DNA of 64,000 bases from Pyxicephalus adspersus (taxonomy: Eukaryota > Chordata > Amphibia > Anura > Pyxicephalidae). Below the pieces are notes generated by a model. The model was not told where the DNA came from and did not search any database. It saw nothing but the letters and a program-made list of their open reading frames with translations. Below are positions 1 through 64,000 of the stretch, piece by piece (within the stretch, counting starts at the first letter, position 1; every line of letters begins with the position of its first letter). The stretch spans positions 124,182,207 through 124,246,206 of the forward strand of contig NC_092858.1 in assembly GCF_032062135.1 (NCBI RefSeq). The letters are read 5' to 3'. The translations under genes and the position numbers were made by a program.

Positions 1-2359
1 AAAAAAAAAAATCATTAAATCAAAGTGACAAGTCAAAGCAAGTAAAGTTAGGCCAGGAGAAGAAGAAAAAAGGACTAGATGCTGGGGGTCAGGAAATTAC
101 ATGGCACTGCAAGAAACTATCTACAGTATGCAGTAAAATCTGAAGGTTATTCAGTACGAGGAAAAAAAAACTTTTATACCTTTGACAGATGGGAAGGTGA
201 GACAGAAGTTAACCTTAACATATACATGTGTAGAAAAAAAAAAAAAAAAAAAAAAAAAAGACATTGTGAGTGGTATTTACACTTTTTTTTCTTTTTATTG
301 ATTGATTTTGGTAAATAGGGACCTGCTCACCAAATTACCTTAGTATTTAATCTATATAGTTTTACCTTTTATCGATACTACTGTACTAGGCACAATTTTT
401 AGGACTGTGCAGGGGACAAAAAAAGGCTTCACGTGAATGCCTATAAGGCCCAGATATAGTTACTGTGCAACTGAATTGTTAAAAAATGTGACAGGTATAA
501 AATGATGTGTGAATTTTTATTCATAACAAAATGTGTTTATATAAAAACTTGCACATATAAATTATGGTTATTTAAAACCTTTTAAAGGTACTGCTTGCTT
601 TAAGTGTTTGTGCGATAAGAATACTCATGCTTACAAACCATTGCCTAAAATATTCAAAAACTTACTGGTAAAAACAGAAATTACTCACAGCACCTCCAAT
701 CATATAATTTGTTGGTTTTGGGAAATACCACAATTCTTTGGAATAACATGTTCAAACATCAGTTGTATTGTGACTTGGGCAATGAAGAAAACCTTTTAGA
801 TTGTAAATGTAGACTTGAAGTCAATGTAAAAAAAATGAAATGATAGAATTACTGCAGTGTCCAGATTTTAGGCCCCACCCACCGTCCTATGGCTGAATTT
901 TATCAGTCGAAAAGAGAAGCTTCTGTTCTTTTAACTTAACACACACACAAGTTAGCCAGACCTAGAAACAGAGGTACAGAAACAGCCATTTACAAAGGGA
1001 TCAACCAAAGTAGCAGAGTAGAATGTCAAACGTAGTAGAAGGAGAAAGCTAGGAAAGCAAGGAAAATCAGCATTACCTGACCCAAATCTTGCACAGAAAC
1101 TAATCATGATAATTTTGGGATACCATTTTAGGAAAGACTGCTATACAGGGGAGCTTGAAAAGTAACTGCTAAGCTGCCAGTTCAACTCCATATTAGGGAC
1201 AACAATCATATACAACAAAAGCGTCTGTTAGTGATCTGTTCTGTGATCTTGCAAGGTAGATAATAAACACAGTATAACACATGTCCTCCTGTACTAGATT
1301 TTTAACCCAAACGTTTGACTTCAGCAAAAAAAATCTAGCATATTCACTGACCTTTAGGCTACTTACAACATGTGATAGATCAGCCACTCTTAACTATGGA
1401 TCCATGTAACCCAAGGGTTCCTTGAGATGTTCTTGACTAAACCCTTCCATCTGATAATGCCTAATTATGGATTCAACACCATTTGGCAGAGCCAGTGGCA
1501 TGACGCTATTAGTCTTTGTAGTGGTCTGTAAAGGTGGTATTCTGACAGCCATTATATGGGAAATTTCTCAACGCCTACCAACTTAAAAGGCATCCTTTCT
1601 GCTAACTTGCCTTTAATTTAGGAAAAGGCTCCCTAAGAACTGAACATTTTTTTGTAAGAGTTAAAACATTGAAATAGATTAGTGTTGCCCAAGATCAATG
1701 ATCATCTTGGGTGAAAATCTAGCATGTGTACAATTGCCAAATGGCCAAGTTAATCTGTGCAGGCGGGATCAATAAACGACCCAGCAGGGGGGACCACTGT
1801 ATTTTCCTATAGAGGAGAGCACAGCAGAGCTCATTCGTTCATCTGCCAATCACGAAAGATAGTTTCCAGCAACAGAAATCCAACGTCTGCACAGGGCTCT
1901 GGCCTCAGAAATGAAAGCATTTCACATTTGAAATTAAAAAAGAATTCAAAGCTTTTCACAAATGAAAATACTGTTTGTTTTAGAAAACAAATATAATCCT
2001 GGACTGATAAATTACAATCATTAAAAACCCACATTTTACTAAATGAAACTTTCTAACATACCCACATACTACTAAAGAAGGAACACAAACCATTAGTGGG
2101 GTGTTGCACTGGGAAATCAAAGTTGGAATCAGACTAGCTACAATGGGCAACATTTGCACTTCACCAATCTTATTTTTATTTTTAAATTTTAATGGAACAT
2201 TATTATTTTAACAGAATTCTATCCAAATGTCTGTTTATGCATTCCTTTATTTCTGACCCTGAAATATTATATGTTAAAGAAGGTAGCACTTTGTGCCCAT
2301 ACCAGATGCTTGCCTAACCAAAATGCTCGGGTAGAAAACAGCTATGTATGGATAAAATA

Positions 2360-2722
2360 CAGGTAGTCCCCGAGTTAAGCACATCCGACATATGGACAAC
2401 TTCTAGATATGAACAGTGCTTCCCTGCTTGCTCATGTGCAGGACAGATGCTTGATGGGGGGCAGTTTACATGACTTGCAGAAGAAATCTTTTGATAAACA
2501 CAGCTGAGGTTGTGGGTGAACTTAAGAGATGAGCTTTTCTGCAACTTCTAGTAACTGTTAAATGACCAAGACAAATTCTGCAGTTGTTTCTTTTTGCATA
2601 TCAAAGCACAGCTTGCTTTAGAAGGTAATGAATGTCTTGGCTCAATAAAAAATGTTTCTGTGTTTGTGATTTTATTCAGTAACTGACACCATGCTGCCTA
2701 ATAATATGTTGAGACAAACATG
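2360..2722. mobile_element. CAGGTAGT-ended MITE, truncated copy
   Basis: It starts CAGGTAGTCCCCGAGTTAAG after a TA dinucleotide and is the reverse complement of much of the element at 8363-8808; shared blocks include the end motif and a run around TTATTAGGCAGCATGGTG. The far terminus is missing, so it is truncated or heavily diverged. TA flanks suggest a Tc1/mariner or pogo-type element. Confidence 0.65.
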
Positions 2723-2811
2723 TTTGTTCAAACATGAATGTTGAGAAAAACAAACTGACCTAAATCAACTTCACATCCCACAGTAGAAGTACAAAGTAAA
2801 CCTGGGAACTT

Positions 2812-3025
2812 TTAACCCCCCCGGCGTTCTAATTCTGTCCATATTTCCACGAAAAAAGCGTTACTTTTTTGGATGGAAATTCATTTTACATTGTAGGCCT
2901 ATAATCCTTAGGCATAACTCACCAAAATATGTCCAATATTTAATAATAATCTTTAAATAAAAAAAACACAAAAATCTGTTAAAATTATAAAAGAATAGTT
3001 AAACATGTAATATAACTGTACAGTA

Positions 3026-3060
<35 letters not shown>

Positions 3061-3381
3061 ATATAAAGATTTCTTTGTATTGGACTCAAATACAGCTATT
3101 TTGCATTGAATCCAATACAAAATTATTTGAATTTTTCACCACTCCTCCTGCCTGAACCAATGTCACTGGGAAACCCCAGAGGTCGTCTCTGCACATCCTG
3201 GGAGAAGATTGAAGAAAGAAGACATGTCCGGAGGAGCTGCAGGGACCAGCAGGAGGACAACAGAACAAGGTTTTTTTTTTTTTATGTTTTAGGCGACCCA
3301 GAGTATGATTTAGGATTACCATTTTTTTGCATGGAATATCAACCCCAAGTCACACTCGGGATTACCGCTAGGGGGGGTTAA
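2812..3381. mobile_element. piggyBac-type MITE with TTAA target duplication
   Basis: 570 bp bounded by TTAA on both sides. The ends are CCCCCCCGGCG and, inverted, CCCCCCCTAGCG. TTAA duplication with C-run ends is the piggyBac signature. The inside has a (TA)n tract at 3028-3057 and short inverted motifs built on CAATACAAA. Confidence 0.75.
3028..3057. repeat. (TA)n microsatellite
   Basis: An uninterrupted TA dinucleotide run inside the TTAA-flanked MITE. Confidence 0.9.
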
Positions 3382-4417
3382 AGCACTGTGATATATAGTC
3401 TCAACTACACTTAGTAGTTTGTCTTCAATCTCCTCATCACTGGCTTGAGCTCTATTTCAAAAAAGGGTGGCTAGATCAAGGGAAAGGAGGGCATAAATGC
3501 AGTTTGCTTAAAATTTTGTCTGGATTTATTAGGGGTTTTTTTTCTAGCAGACATTTCACTATTAAGTGGATTTATAGAGTTTTGCAGTAGTAGCGAGCTC
3601 TGCAACAAATAAAGAAAATCCATAGGAACACACGCTATCATAAAAACAAGTCTGGAAAGGCTGTTGTCTTGGAACAGATTGTATGTACAATTAAGAGACA
3701 GTGAGAATAGCAAAATTATACATTTCTTAAACCAATTTAAAAAATGTAGGAAGACAAAGTCATTGCAACTCCATCAAAATGAACTAACAGCTTTCATCTA
3801 CCAGTCAACTGGTGTTAAAATATGAAAAATCAAAGATATTTAATCAGTATTTAATTTATTTTTTTTCATTGTCTTGGATGCAAGACAACAGCAGAAGTTG
3901 ACAAATCTGTTGTCTGAAATAATGCAATATGAATGGACACTTATAAGCTTCCTCATATGTACATAGCAAATCCAAGTTAAACTGCTTCCTTCACAAAATA
4001 TATATCTATATATCAGAATCTTGAAGGATAACCCACACAGCTAACCACTCAAGACATTGAAAAAATATGGAAATGGAGAATGATCAAATGATTAACCATT
4101 AAAATTAATAGTTAACCATTCAAAGAGCACACTTAAACCTGTACCATATTTGCTGTTTCAGAAGAAGTCAAGCTACAAACCAGCTTGATGGAGAGGAGAA
4201 GTGTTACAGTAAACTGCATGTACTGGTCCATTCTTCAAGGAAAAAAATATATATATTAACAAGCAACAACAACCACCAAGTCCAGTTAGAGATCTGTACA
4301 AACAGAAGGTAAGAATTCGAAACCAAAAAAATTGTCCTTGACATTTCACAAAACTTAACTGAGATTTACGAATGGACTGTTCCTTGGGACAGTGTCCATC
4401 AAGCATCCAATAAAAAT

Positions 4418-4451
<34 letters not shown>

Positions 4452-4687
4452 AAAGAAAAACAAAAACACTAAACAAAGTGACTACAAGTCTCCTCTATCT
4501 GTCTTCTTTAAAAGAATGTTCATTTCTTCTGTACAAACATCAGTTGGTCTAATACTGTCTAAAAGCTGCCAGCTTCTCCTTGAAGGTGGCTGGTGCAGGT
4601 GAGAAGATATTCCAGGAACACTTAAATAAGTTTTTCTTAAAAGTCCAAATATTCTACAGATTTTTTTTTAAGTCCAGAGCACTGAAA

Positions 4688-57408
<52,721 letters not shown>

Positions 57409-57532
57409 GTTTTTCCTCTTTGAACCCCTGAACTGACCGCTTCGCGACGCCACCAGCGCACGTACAGTACGCCGCCGCAGTGAGGGCCTCCCTCTCCTCT
57501 TTCCTCCTTCGTCCCTAACGGCCACGGCGGAG

Positions 57533-57540
57533 TGACGTCA
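57533..57540. promoter_or_regulatory. Palindromic cAMP response element (CRE)
   Basis: TGACGTCA, the perfect CREB/ATF consensus, lies about 125 bp upstream of the TRIM33 ATG inside the CpG-rich region. The same bases supply the in-frame TGA upstream of the start codon. Confidence 0.6.
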
Positions 57541-57566
57541 GAGCGACGTGAGGGAACATGTAGATA

Positions 57567-57578
57567 GCGCAGGCGCAG
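57567..57578. promoter_or_regulatory. NRF1-like motif GCGCAGGCGCAG
   Basis: It matches the GCGCAnGCGC core bound by NRF1, about 160 bp upstream of the ATG. Confidence 0.45.
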
Positions 57579-57654
57579 TGAGGTTTTCAGTGAAGGGAAG
57601 CGTGCGCTAGATGTGGAGACCTACGCATGCACAAGGGAAGATTAGTATGAGAAG

Positions 57655-57683
57655 TGCGCATGTACATTTGATACCTGCGCATG
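57655..57683. promoter_or_regulatory. Two TGCGCATG half-sites
   Basis: Two identical TGCGCATG octamers start at 57655 and 57676, 21 bp apart (about two helical turns). A related ACGCATGC lies near 57623. Each is an NRF1 half-site. Confidence 0.35.
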
Positions 57684-58449
57684 GGCAATACACATAATAA
57701 CCAGATCAACCACGCATGGGTTTGTTTTCTCGTTTCAGATTTACAGAGTACATGAGCTACCTATGATTTTTAGTGATGTTCCCGTTGTCAGCTTTGGTTG
57801 CAAATATTTTAAAATAATAAAGAGATATAATAGAAATATTTATAATAGATAATAATATATAGAGAGATTCCTTAGAGAGAACCCATCACATTTTTTACAT
57901 TATATAAAAGAATGGCTAAGCATTTTATAAAATGTATTTAATCTTAATTTGAAGGGCGGTAAAGACTGAGTGAGAAACCTGCATCCTCCTGGGATTCATA
58001 CCACACTTATCCCAGAAGCCTGCAGGCTGCTCCCATGTATGCCTAAGATTGAGTATGCGCAGAACAGACACTTCACTTTACACTTTCAGGATGGCGCATC
58101 TCATGACTGCGCAATGTGAGATCAGGTGACATATGAAAATGGTGTCGCCCATTGTACAGTTTGCAGAGAAATGAAGATGGGACAGCGTGGGACTGACTGC
58201 ACTAGGACTGTGGAGGGATGAATAGAATTTCACCTATAAAGGTGTTTTGTTTTTTTTATTTCACTGAAAAAGGGGTTTTTGTGGAAAAACAAATTTTTTT
58301 ACTTCTGCCTACTGATGACAAGCTCTTAATTCGTCCACAAACCGAGCTTGGGGTCAGCTGCCCTCTTCTTTCCGGGGCTTGCCGTTGCATCCAGCACCGC
58401 CACCCTCTTCCAGGTCCTAACCTCACCTGAACTCGCACTGCACACACAT

Positions 58450-58725
58450 GACATGGGGTGACATGTCTTCCCACTACACATGCATGAGATCGAGCATTTT
58501 TTTATTTACATTCCACGAAAACTCCTGATAAATGCATAAAAGGAGCAACCCTCAGCATCCTGGAATATGTGACGTATGTATTCCAGGAGGTTGCGGGTTT
58601 CACCTTCGGTTTTTGCCACCTCGTCAGTAAATACAGGAAGGGGTACAGAAAAAGTATTTAAAAAAGAACACTTTTTTCCATTATATAAAAGAGATTGACA
58701 CCCTTTTATATAATGTTAAAAATGT
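58450..58725. repeat. Dispersed repeat, family A copy 2
   Basis: It shares GCATGAGATC, TTCCACGAAAA and the ATATAAAAGAG/ACCCTTTTATAT pair with 52640-53040. Confidence 0.5.
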
Positions 58726-58863
58726 AGTGATAGCTCTACTATAAGAGGTATGAGGGAAAATATGGCACCCTGCACACTACTTGAATGTGGTCAAAAAGTG
58801 GGTGTGGAGTCCTATAGCCTGAGCTGTTGCACCTTTCTCCCTATACTTTGCTCTGTGTTAGAG

Positions 58864-59160
58864 CAGGGGTGCCCAACTTTTTTTCCTCTGGGGGCCACTA
58901 ATGACATTGAGATTAAACTCACAGGCCACAATGCAAACAAACATTAAAGATGTATGTTTAAAACCAGAAAAGATTTAATTGAAAATGAAATGAAATTGAA
59001 ATGTTTCTAGTTATCATAATGTACATGCACCAAATAAAAAAAATGACTAATCAAAAATCTCTACACTCACCATTTGATGTTCATTTTTTTAATGTGACGT
59101 TTAATTAATGAAAGATACAAAACTAAATCTATCATACAGTACTGGCCCGCCATATATTGC
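58864..59160. mobile_element. hAT-like repeat, left end only
   Basis: Starts CAGGGGTGCCCAACTTTTTT followed by CTGGGGGCCAC, the typical opening of hAT MITEs and similar to the start of the 9455 element. The right end is not clear. Confidence 0.5.
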
Positions 59161-60100
59161 TCCCTGCTCACCATTCCTGTACCACAGAGCAAAGACTACA
59201 CCATACAATGCATTCTGTCAGTTATAGGAGGCTGCTAACCTTCCTTGTACTCCGAATTCTCTGCAATGGATACTTCCAGAGAAGCGGAATTCATGTGATA
59301 GATAGCCAAGGGGGTATGTTCCTACTACTATATCTTCAGGTCCCTATATCTCCCCGTTCTTGGGAAATTAGGGTTCACAGAAGGTAAGTGCCCAGCTAAG
59401 TGTGACAGGTATGGCTTTTCATATCTTGTGATGGCACCGTAGTGATGAAATTTTAAAGGGAGTTAGCCACAAGAATCCTGCACTTGCAGTTACTTTTCCC
59501 TTTTCTTACGGAGAAATTAGGGTTCATAGAGAGTAAGGGGATAGCATGATATGATTTTAATCGGGAAGGGGGAGCTCCCACATTTCTAGTTGCCAACATC
59601 CCTCTGTTCCAAAGAAATTTGGGTTCACAGAATGTAAGTGGCCAGCTATGTATAACAGGCACCCCACCTCAGTCTCAGTCCCAGGCTCAGACAGGCTCAG
59701 TCCCTTGCACAGCAGCATCTTCAGAGTTGACTTGAGGCGGCTGTGAGCAGTACTGAGCTTCGCCCCCTAGGCAGGGTTCTGTTGCATAAGGAAGGGGTAA
59801 CCACACCACAACTTCACCGCCAGTCTGAGCGCAGACTTGAAGTTTTGTGAACAAACAAGTATATACTTGGGGTACCACAGCACAGAGCAAATTGGCATTA
59901 CCCCAATGCCCATTGCCATGCAAGTGGCCCCCAGGGGTTCTTAGAAAGCAAACACAATTTGGGGAACCACTTATATCATAGTTTCAGTATTTATAGGCAT
60001 TCTATTTTCCTCCCAAATAAATACAACAATGAGAGGAAGAGATGTTATGTTTGGCAGTAGTAGGGGGCAGGCTGATCCTGAAACACACCTAGGTGAGTTA

Positions 60101-60728
60101 AGCTGCCTACACACTTCCAATTTTTATCGTTGGAAATGAACGACAAACGAACGACGAACGTCCGATTGGCCAAAAATCGTTCGTAAAAAAAGTAACCAAC
60201 GACGCCAACGAACGAGGATAGTCGTTGGAAATGAACGACTGGACCAGCGGATCAGATTGGACAACGATCGTTGACCATCTACCGTGTGTACGGTTGTTTG
60301 TGCATGTTCTGAGCATGCGCGATGAACGAACGTTCGATCGATACAGGCTGTATTGTTCCTGTTTGTTCCAGCGGAGTTCTTCATCCTGTTCCAGTGCAGC
60401 ACTTCATCCTGTTTGTTCCAGCAGAGTTCTTCATCCTGTTCCAGCGCAGCACTTCATCCTGTTTGTTCCAGCGGAGTTCTTCATCCTGTTCCAGTGCAGT
60501 ACTTCATCCTGTTTGTTCCAGCGGAGTTCTTCATCCTGTTCCAGTGCAGGTGCACGTCACTTCCTGTATCGTTCAAACGATCGCATCTGTCGTGTGTACA
60601 ATATCTTTGAACGATCATATCGTTATCTGTATGTACAGGATCGGTGCTATACGATCATTCGCAGATATCGTGCAGGATCGTTCGTCGTTCGTTTACAAAC
60701 GATAATAATTGGAACTGTGTACGCAGCT
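60101..60728. mobile_element. Harbinger-ended element with 50-bp tandem repeats
   Basis: The ends are AGCTGCCTACACAC and, inverted, AGCTGCGTACACAG, flanked by TTA at 60098-60100 and 60729-60731. The inside is not the CG-rich core of the smaller MITEs. It is rich in GAACGA/CGATCG motifs and contains 3.8 copies of a 50-bp repeat. Confidence 0.75.
60358..60549. repeat. 50-bp minisatellite, 3.8 copies
   Basis: Units start at 60358, 60408, 60458 and 60508, each CCTGTTTGTTCCAGCGGAGT followed by TCTTCATCCTGTTCCAGTGC and AG(C/T)ACTTCAT, with a few base differences. Because 50 is not a multiple of 3, the open frames across it are incidental. Confidence 0.92.
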
Positions 60729-60809
60729 TTAGGACCGCACAGGTTGGAGGTAGAAAATGTGCTTGTGTCATAGTGCACGAAGGGTTAGCTGACTGGCTGA
60801 CAAAAACTT

Positions 60810-61937
60810 ATGTGCAGCGCAGCCAAATGGTTTCCTGCTAATGCAACATCATTCCAATGCTCCAATTACCCCATCATTCCTTTGCAAACTGAAGATTATG
60901 TGGAATTGTTTTATTGTACCTCAGAAGATTTGCAGCAGGAAAAAGATTTGAATAATCCACAACCTATATTCTGGTCTGTCCTAGAGGATGATAATGGGGT
61001 GACAATAGAGAAATGGGTGGTTCAGCAAAAGACAGTGAATTTGCAGCAACTGGAGTTCAATGTGAAGAAGTCTCCTGTGATAATTATGTGGTAGACTGCA
61101 CATGAGAGATGGAAAAGTGATCTGCAACTTCTGCCAGAAGAGCATGAATTGAGGAAAGCATACCACCTACCTGGGTACTACCATAATGCACATGTATTTG
61201 ACATGGCAATTCAGAGGTCATCAAGGGCAATACCTGATGAGACTTTAGGTTTCCCTCCCCTATTCGAACTTGCCAAAAGCAAACATCTCAGAAGCATTAT
61301 AATACCAGCTTAGCAGAGTGTTGGTGTTTGAATTGCCCTTTACTGACAGTTTATGGCCTGCCATGCCGAGAGAGTTTGCAAGCACTTTCAACACTTCTAC
61401 CATGCCATGGCTTATCTGATGGATAATCAGTGCTAACACCAATTGCCTGCCAAATATTACGTGATATCTAGACACAATGGATGGAATTCTAAATATGTTG
61501 TAAATACCCAGAACAAGGCTAAATATGCCAATCTTCTGCCTCCAACCCTCAGGAAATAGAAAATGTTTTACTTAGAACTGTTTTGACAGTGCCGCTTTGT
61601 CACATTCTTTTGCTGACCAACATTCCTTAGCTGCTGATATCCCCTTTAGGACTGGCAAATGTTTCTCAAGCAACAGTAGTCAGACCTGACTACTGGTTCC
61701 AATCATAGGCAGCACCCTAATCTTAAGATCACTATCTATATGTGTTCCAGTGCTGATATGGGAACATTAAAAAACAAAGAAAACCCCATATACCATTGGG
61801 TGTACAGAGTGGACCAGTGGCCAAAACTTGAGCAATATTCTCTGACAACACTTGCCTACCCTGGTGCAAATGTGATGTACAAGAAGACCTCCAGCACAGC
61901 AGGAGTACTTGTCACCCATCTGCCTGTCTGCAGATAA
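60810..61937 (+). pseudogene. Unidentified protein-like relic
   Basis: Protein-like sequence is spread over three frames. An open piece runs 60810-61094 (LFYCTSEDLQQEKD, IEKWVVQQKTVNLQQLEFNV) and ends in TAG. Continuations read HELRKAYHLPGYYHNAHVFD and PDETLGFPPLFELAKSKHLR (about 61138-61305), AYLMDNQC and YYVISRHNGWNSKYV (about 61405-61500), and NKENPIYHWVYRVDQW with LTTLAYPGAN (about 61755-61870). The composition looks protein-derived, and stops and shifts break it. I could not name the source. It may be a processed pseudogene or a remnant of an upstream gene. Confidence 0.45.
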
Positions 61938-62763
61938 CATTGGCTGGCTGACTCAAAAAATAAAAATCAGCCCAAATTACCAGAGCCTTTGATTTGTTGC
62001 CACATCATTTTTAAACATAATTTATTTGCTGCCAGGATAACTTTCTCCTGATACCTCTATTTCTCTTTATGAAGAAAAAAAACACTTTTAAAACCTTTTA
62101 AACTAATTAATATTCTATTCTTGGGAATGCTTTACGGTAGTTGTGTAGCAGCTGCAAAACTATCAGTAGTGCAAAAAAATGCATACTACACATCTTTGAA
62201 TTTGAGGACCTTTTATCTAAAAGCCTGTTGTCCTCTTACTTCATTCAGCTGCCGACTTACATCACTGAATTTGAGGTCTCTTCAAGCAAAAAATGTTGTC
62301 ATGTCCCTTTTTTATTTAGGGCTTTTAAAAAAGAACAAAATAAAAAGGAAATCATATTAACAACAATGACAGTAACAATAAGATTTTCCATATCACTATA
62401 TTCATAATATTTACTTTTTTTAATGGAAACATGTATTAAATAATCCTGATAAGTATAACATGTATGAATGTAATGTTTTACTTGACCAATACAAAAAGTG
62501 CCAACTTGCACAATAGTGATAATACCGTTTCATCTAATGCAGTGCCATCAATTGTATTGCAGTAAAATAACTAGAGGTGGTTGACACAGATGACTATTGC
62601 ATATTCTATTCAGAAATCATGAGGATATGTTGATATTAGATATTGAGAGTTTTGGCCATTCCAACTAAAGGAGAGCACTTGAGGTGCATGCATATGGTAA
62701 GATCTTGCGTTTAGGAAAAAAAAACTATTTACAAGTAATATTCCTGAAAAGTAGTAATCTTTA
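61938..62763. other. Intergenic, nothing recognised
   Basis: AT-rich sequence without an assignable gene or repeat. Confidence 0.7.
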
Positions 62764-63063
62764 AACTACATACACACGTCCAAAGTTCTTGCCCGATAAT
62801 CGGCTCAGGGCCGATATCAGGCGAGAATCTGGTATGTGTACAGCGCCAGTCGTCCATCGACCGAACAACCGTCCTGGCAGATCCACGGACGATGGACAGC
62901 TAACGATCCCAATCGCCACTCCATCGCTCTCCCCCTCCCCTCTGCATAAAGGAGGAGGGTGCTGTGTGTACAGCACTCGTTCATGCATCGTGCAGTGCTA
63001 GTTGTTGGAAAGGATCGTGAAAGATCCTTTCCAACGACTATTATTGCACGTGTGTATGCAGCT
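62764..63063. mobile_element. Harbinger-type MITE with TTA target duplication
   Basis: 300 bp. The ends are AACTACATACACACG and, inverted, AGCTGCATACACACG, flanked by TTA at 62761-62763 and 63064-63066. It carries the family hairpin GTTGTTGGAAAGGATCGTGA and a CG-rich centre. Confidence 0.8.
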
Positions 63064-63442
63064 TTAGTTGTTCTATGGCTGTCCATGGTTACAAGAAAAC
63101 AAACCGAATAACAAAACATCTGCTTGCTTCAAAGGCTGCTGATCTAAGAGTATCAGCAGGGTGTTAACAGCAAAAACATGTTTGTAGATAACATTAGCTT
63201 GTGAAAGTGATGCAGTCAGCAAACAACCACAGACCCCCATGCCATTGTCATGCAGACCCATGAGCCAAAGAAGCCAAAAAGCCACTCCTTTATAAAAGTC
63301 ACAGCCTATCATTGGAGCCCTGATTCATTGTCCCATCAGGGCAATGTATTTTGCATCCAACTGGAATGGGCAACCTGAAGAATCAAGTATTGTCTTCCCT
63401 TGTACTCTAAGTGCCAGCCGAAGATCAACATGTCCATTCATT

Positions 63443-63633
63443 GGGCCTGATTTATTGAAGGCTGGAGAGAATACACTTTCATCAATAAGGCTGAGTGATC
63501 CAGCAAACCTAGAAATGGATTTCTTCAAAGTCATTTGCTAGCAAAATATTTTGAATCCTGGACCAGATGAATTCCAGCTTCACTGATGAAAGTGTATCCT
63601 CTCCAGCCTTGGAGAGCTTTAATAAATCAGTCT
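63443..63633. mobile_element. Palindromic MITE (CCTGATTTATT ends)
   Basis: The left arm CCTGATTTATTGAAGGCTGG...ATACACTTTCATCA pairs with the right arm TGATGAAAGTGTATCCTCTC...AATAAATCAG. The left arm lacks about 8 bp (CTCTCCAA) that the right arm has. It is non-coding. Confidence 0.7.
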
Positions 63634-64000
63634 CCGTAGGAGGATGTTGGGGTGAGGGCATGGTGCTCCAAGGGAGGCAATGGTCTCTCCCATTGACTGC
63701 TAAGTGCCAGCCACACAAAGCAGGAACATTACTTAACAGCTGAACATTTTGGCATTGTAAATCATGCCAATTAAAGGCCAATTAAATGGCACATGTTTTG
63801 TTCAAACCAAAAAAAAAAATTAAGGGAAAAAGTATGGAATCACTCAACAATAATTGAACAATTATGGAACCAAACCCAACCTCTAGTTTTTCTGGAAGCT
63901 TGAATTTTATGAGGCAATGTCAAACAATCTTCTTCCCCAACTCCCTCACTTTCTTGTATAGCAGTAGACAAATCAAATTTATAGAGCTATGTCATAGATC

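Larger units (their letters stand above)
1..4687 (-). other. TRIM33: TRIM33 3' UTR and 3' flank, end not resolved
   Basis: No second gene was recognised downstream of the stop. The TRIM33 3' UTR must start at 4687, and human TRIM33 has a long one. Many AATAAA-like hexamers occur on the minus strand (TTTATT on plus, for example near 3525 and 3855), but the sequence alone does not tell which is used. Two MITEs interrupt the stretch at 2360-2722 and 2812-3381. Homopolymer A runs lie at 1-11, 231-259 and 4422-4449. Confidence 0.6.
57409..57700 (-). promoter_or_regulatory. TRIM33: TRIM33 CpG-rich promoter region
   Basis: The sequence around and upstream of the first exon is GC- and CpG-rich (about 56990-57620), in sharp contrast to the AT-rich surroundings. 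It holds a palindromic CRE and several NRF1-like motifs and no clear TATA box. This fits a housekeeping-type CpG-island promoter. The transcription start is not determinable here. Confidence 0.75.
57701..60100. other. 5' flank of TRIM33, intergenic
   Basis: No gene was recognised. It holds family A copy 2 (58450-58725), a hAT-like end at 58864 (CAGGGGTGCCCAACTTTTTT) without a clear partner end, and three spaced related segments with TTAGGGTTCA or TTTGGGTTCACAGA near 59370, 59518 and 59610. Confidence 0.7.

Noticed and set aside
57409..57525. In-frame N-terminal extension of TRIM33 up to 57525
   Set aside because: It would start on GTG, has no ATG, does not resemble the family N terminus, and is closed by TGA at 57540-57538.
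60225..60773. A 182-codon open frame on the plus strand with repeated Phe-Gln-Cys-Ser motifs
   Set aside because: It lies across a 50-bp non-coding tandem repeat inside a Harbinger-ended element. The unit is not a multiple of three, and all three frames stay open through it.

Overview
The window is vertebrate nuclear DNA holding one complete protein-coding gene. It is an ortholog of TRIM33 (TIF1-gamma, Ectodermin), on the minus strand from the start codon at 57408 down to the stop codon at 4688. I assembled it exon by exon from translation, splice sites and phase. Twenty coding exons join without a single phase conflict into 3261 nt, that is 1086 codons plus TGA. The order RING, B-box 1, B-box 2, coiled coil, Gln/Pro-rich middle, PHD finger, bromodomain is complete, and every zinc-binding Cys/His I looked for is present. 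The dispersed repeats (Harbinger-type, hAT-type, TTAA-flanked piggyBac-type, a tRNA-headed SINE) suggest an amphibian, probably a ranoid frog. That organism call is inference.

Layout. 1-4687: 3' flank and 3' UTR of TRIM33, with a CAGGTAGT-ended MITE and a TTAA-flanked MITE. 4688-35056: exons 20 to 2. Introns vary from 95 bp to about 4.5 kb and carry two hAT-type elements with 8-bp target duplications, a minisatellite, MITEs and two assembly gaps. 35057-56993: intron 1, almost 22 kb, with no exon I can recognise but many repeats: nested Harbinger MITE plus SINE, a decayed Tc1-like transposase around a third gap, and inverted repeats. 56994-57700: first exon and CpG-rich promoter with a palindromic CRE and NRF1-like motifs. 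57700-64000: 5' flank, mostly repeats, plus one unidentified protein-like relic at about 60.81-61.94 kb.

How the parts work together. This is one transcription unit. Two splicing features stand out. Intron 9 uses a GC-AG boundary. A 51-nt, phase-0 cassette exon (exon 19) adds 17 residues in the BC loop of the bromodomain, directly after the acetyl-lysine-binding Asn. It corresponds to the segment that separates the human alpha and beta isoforms.

I found no CRISPR array, operon, RNA gene or clearly new biological system. The mobile elements are non-autonomous or decayed. The most unusual sequence objects are the two back-to-back hairpins inside the 9.46-10.14 kb hAT element, the SINE inserted in the hairpin of a Harbinger MITE, and a Harbinger-ended element with a 50-bp tandem array.
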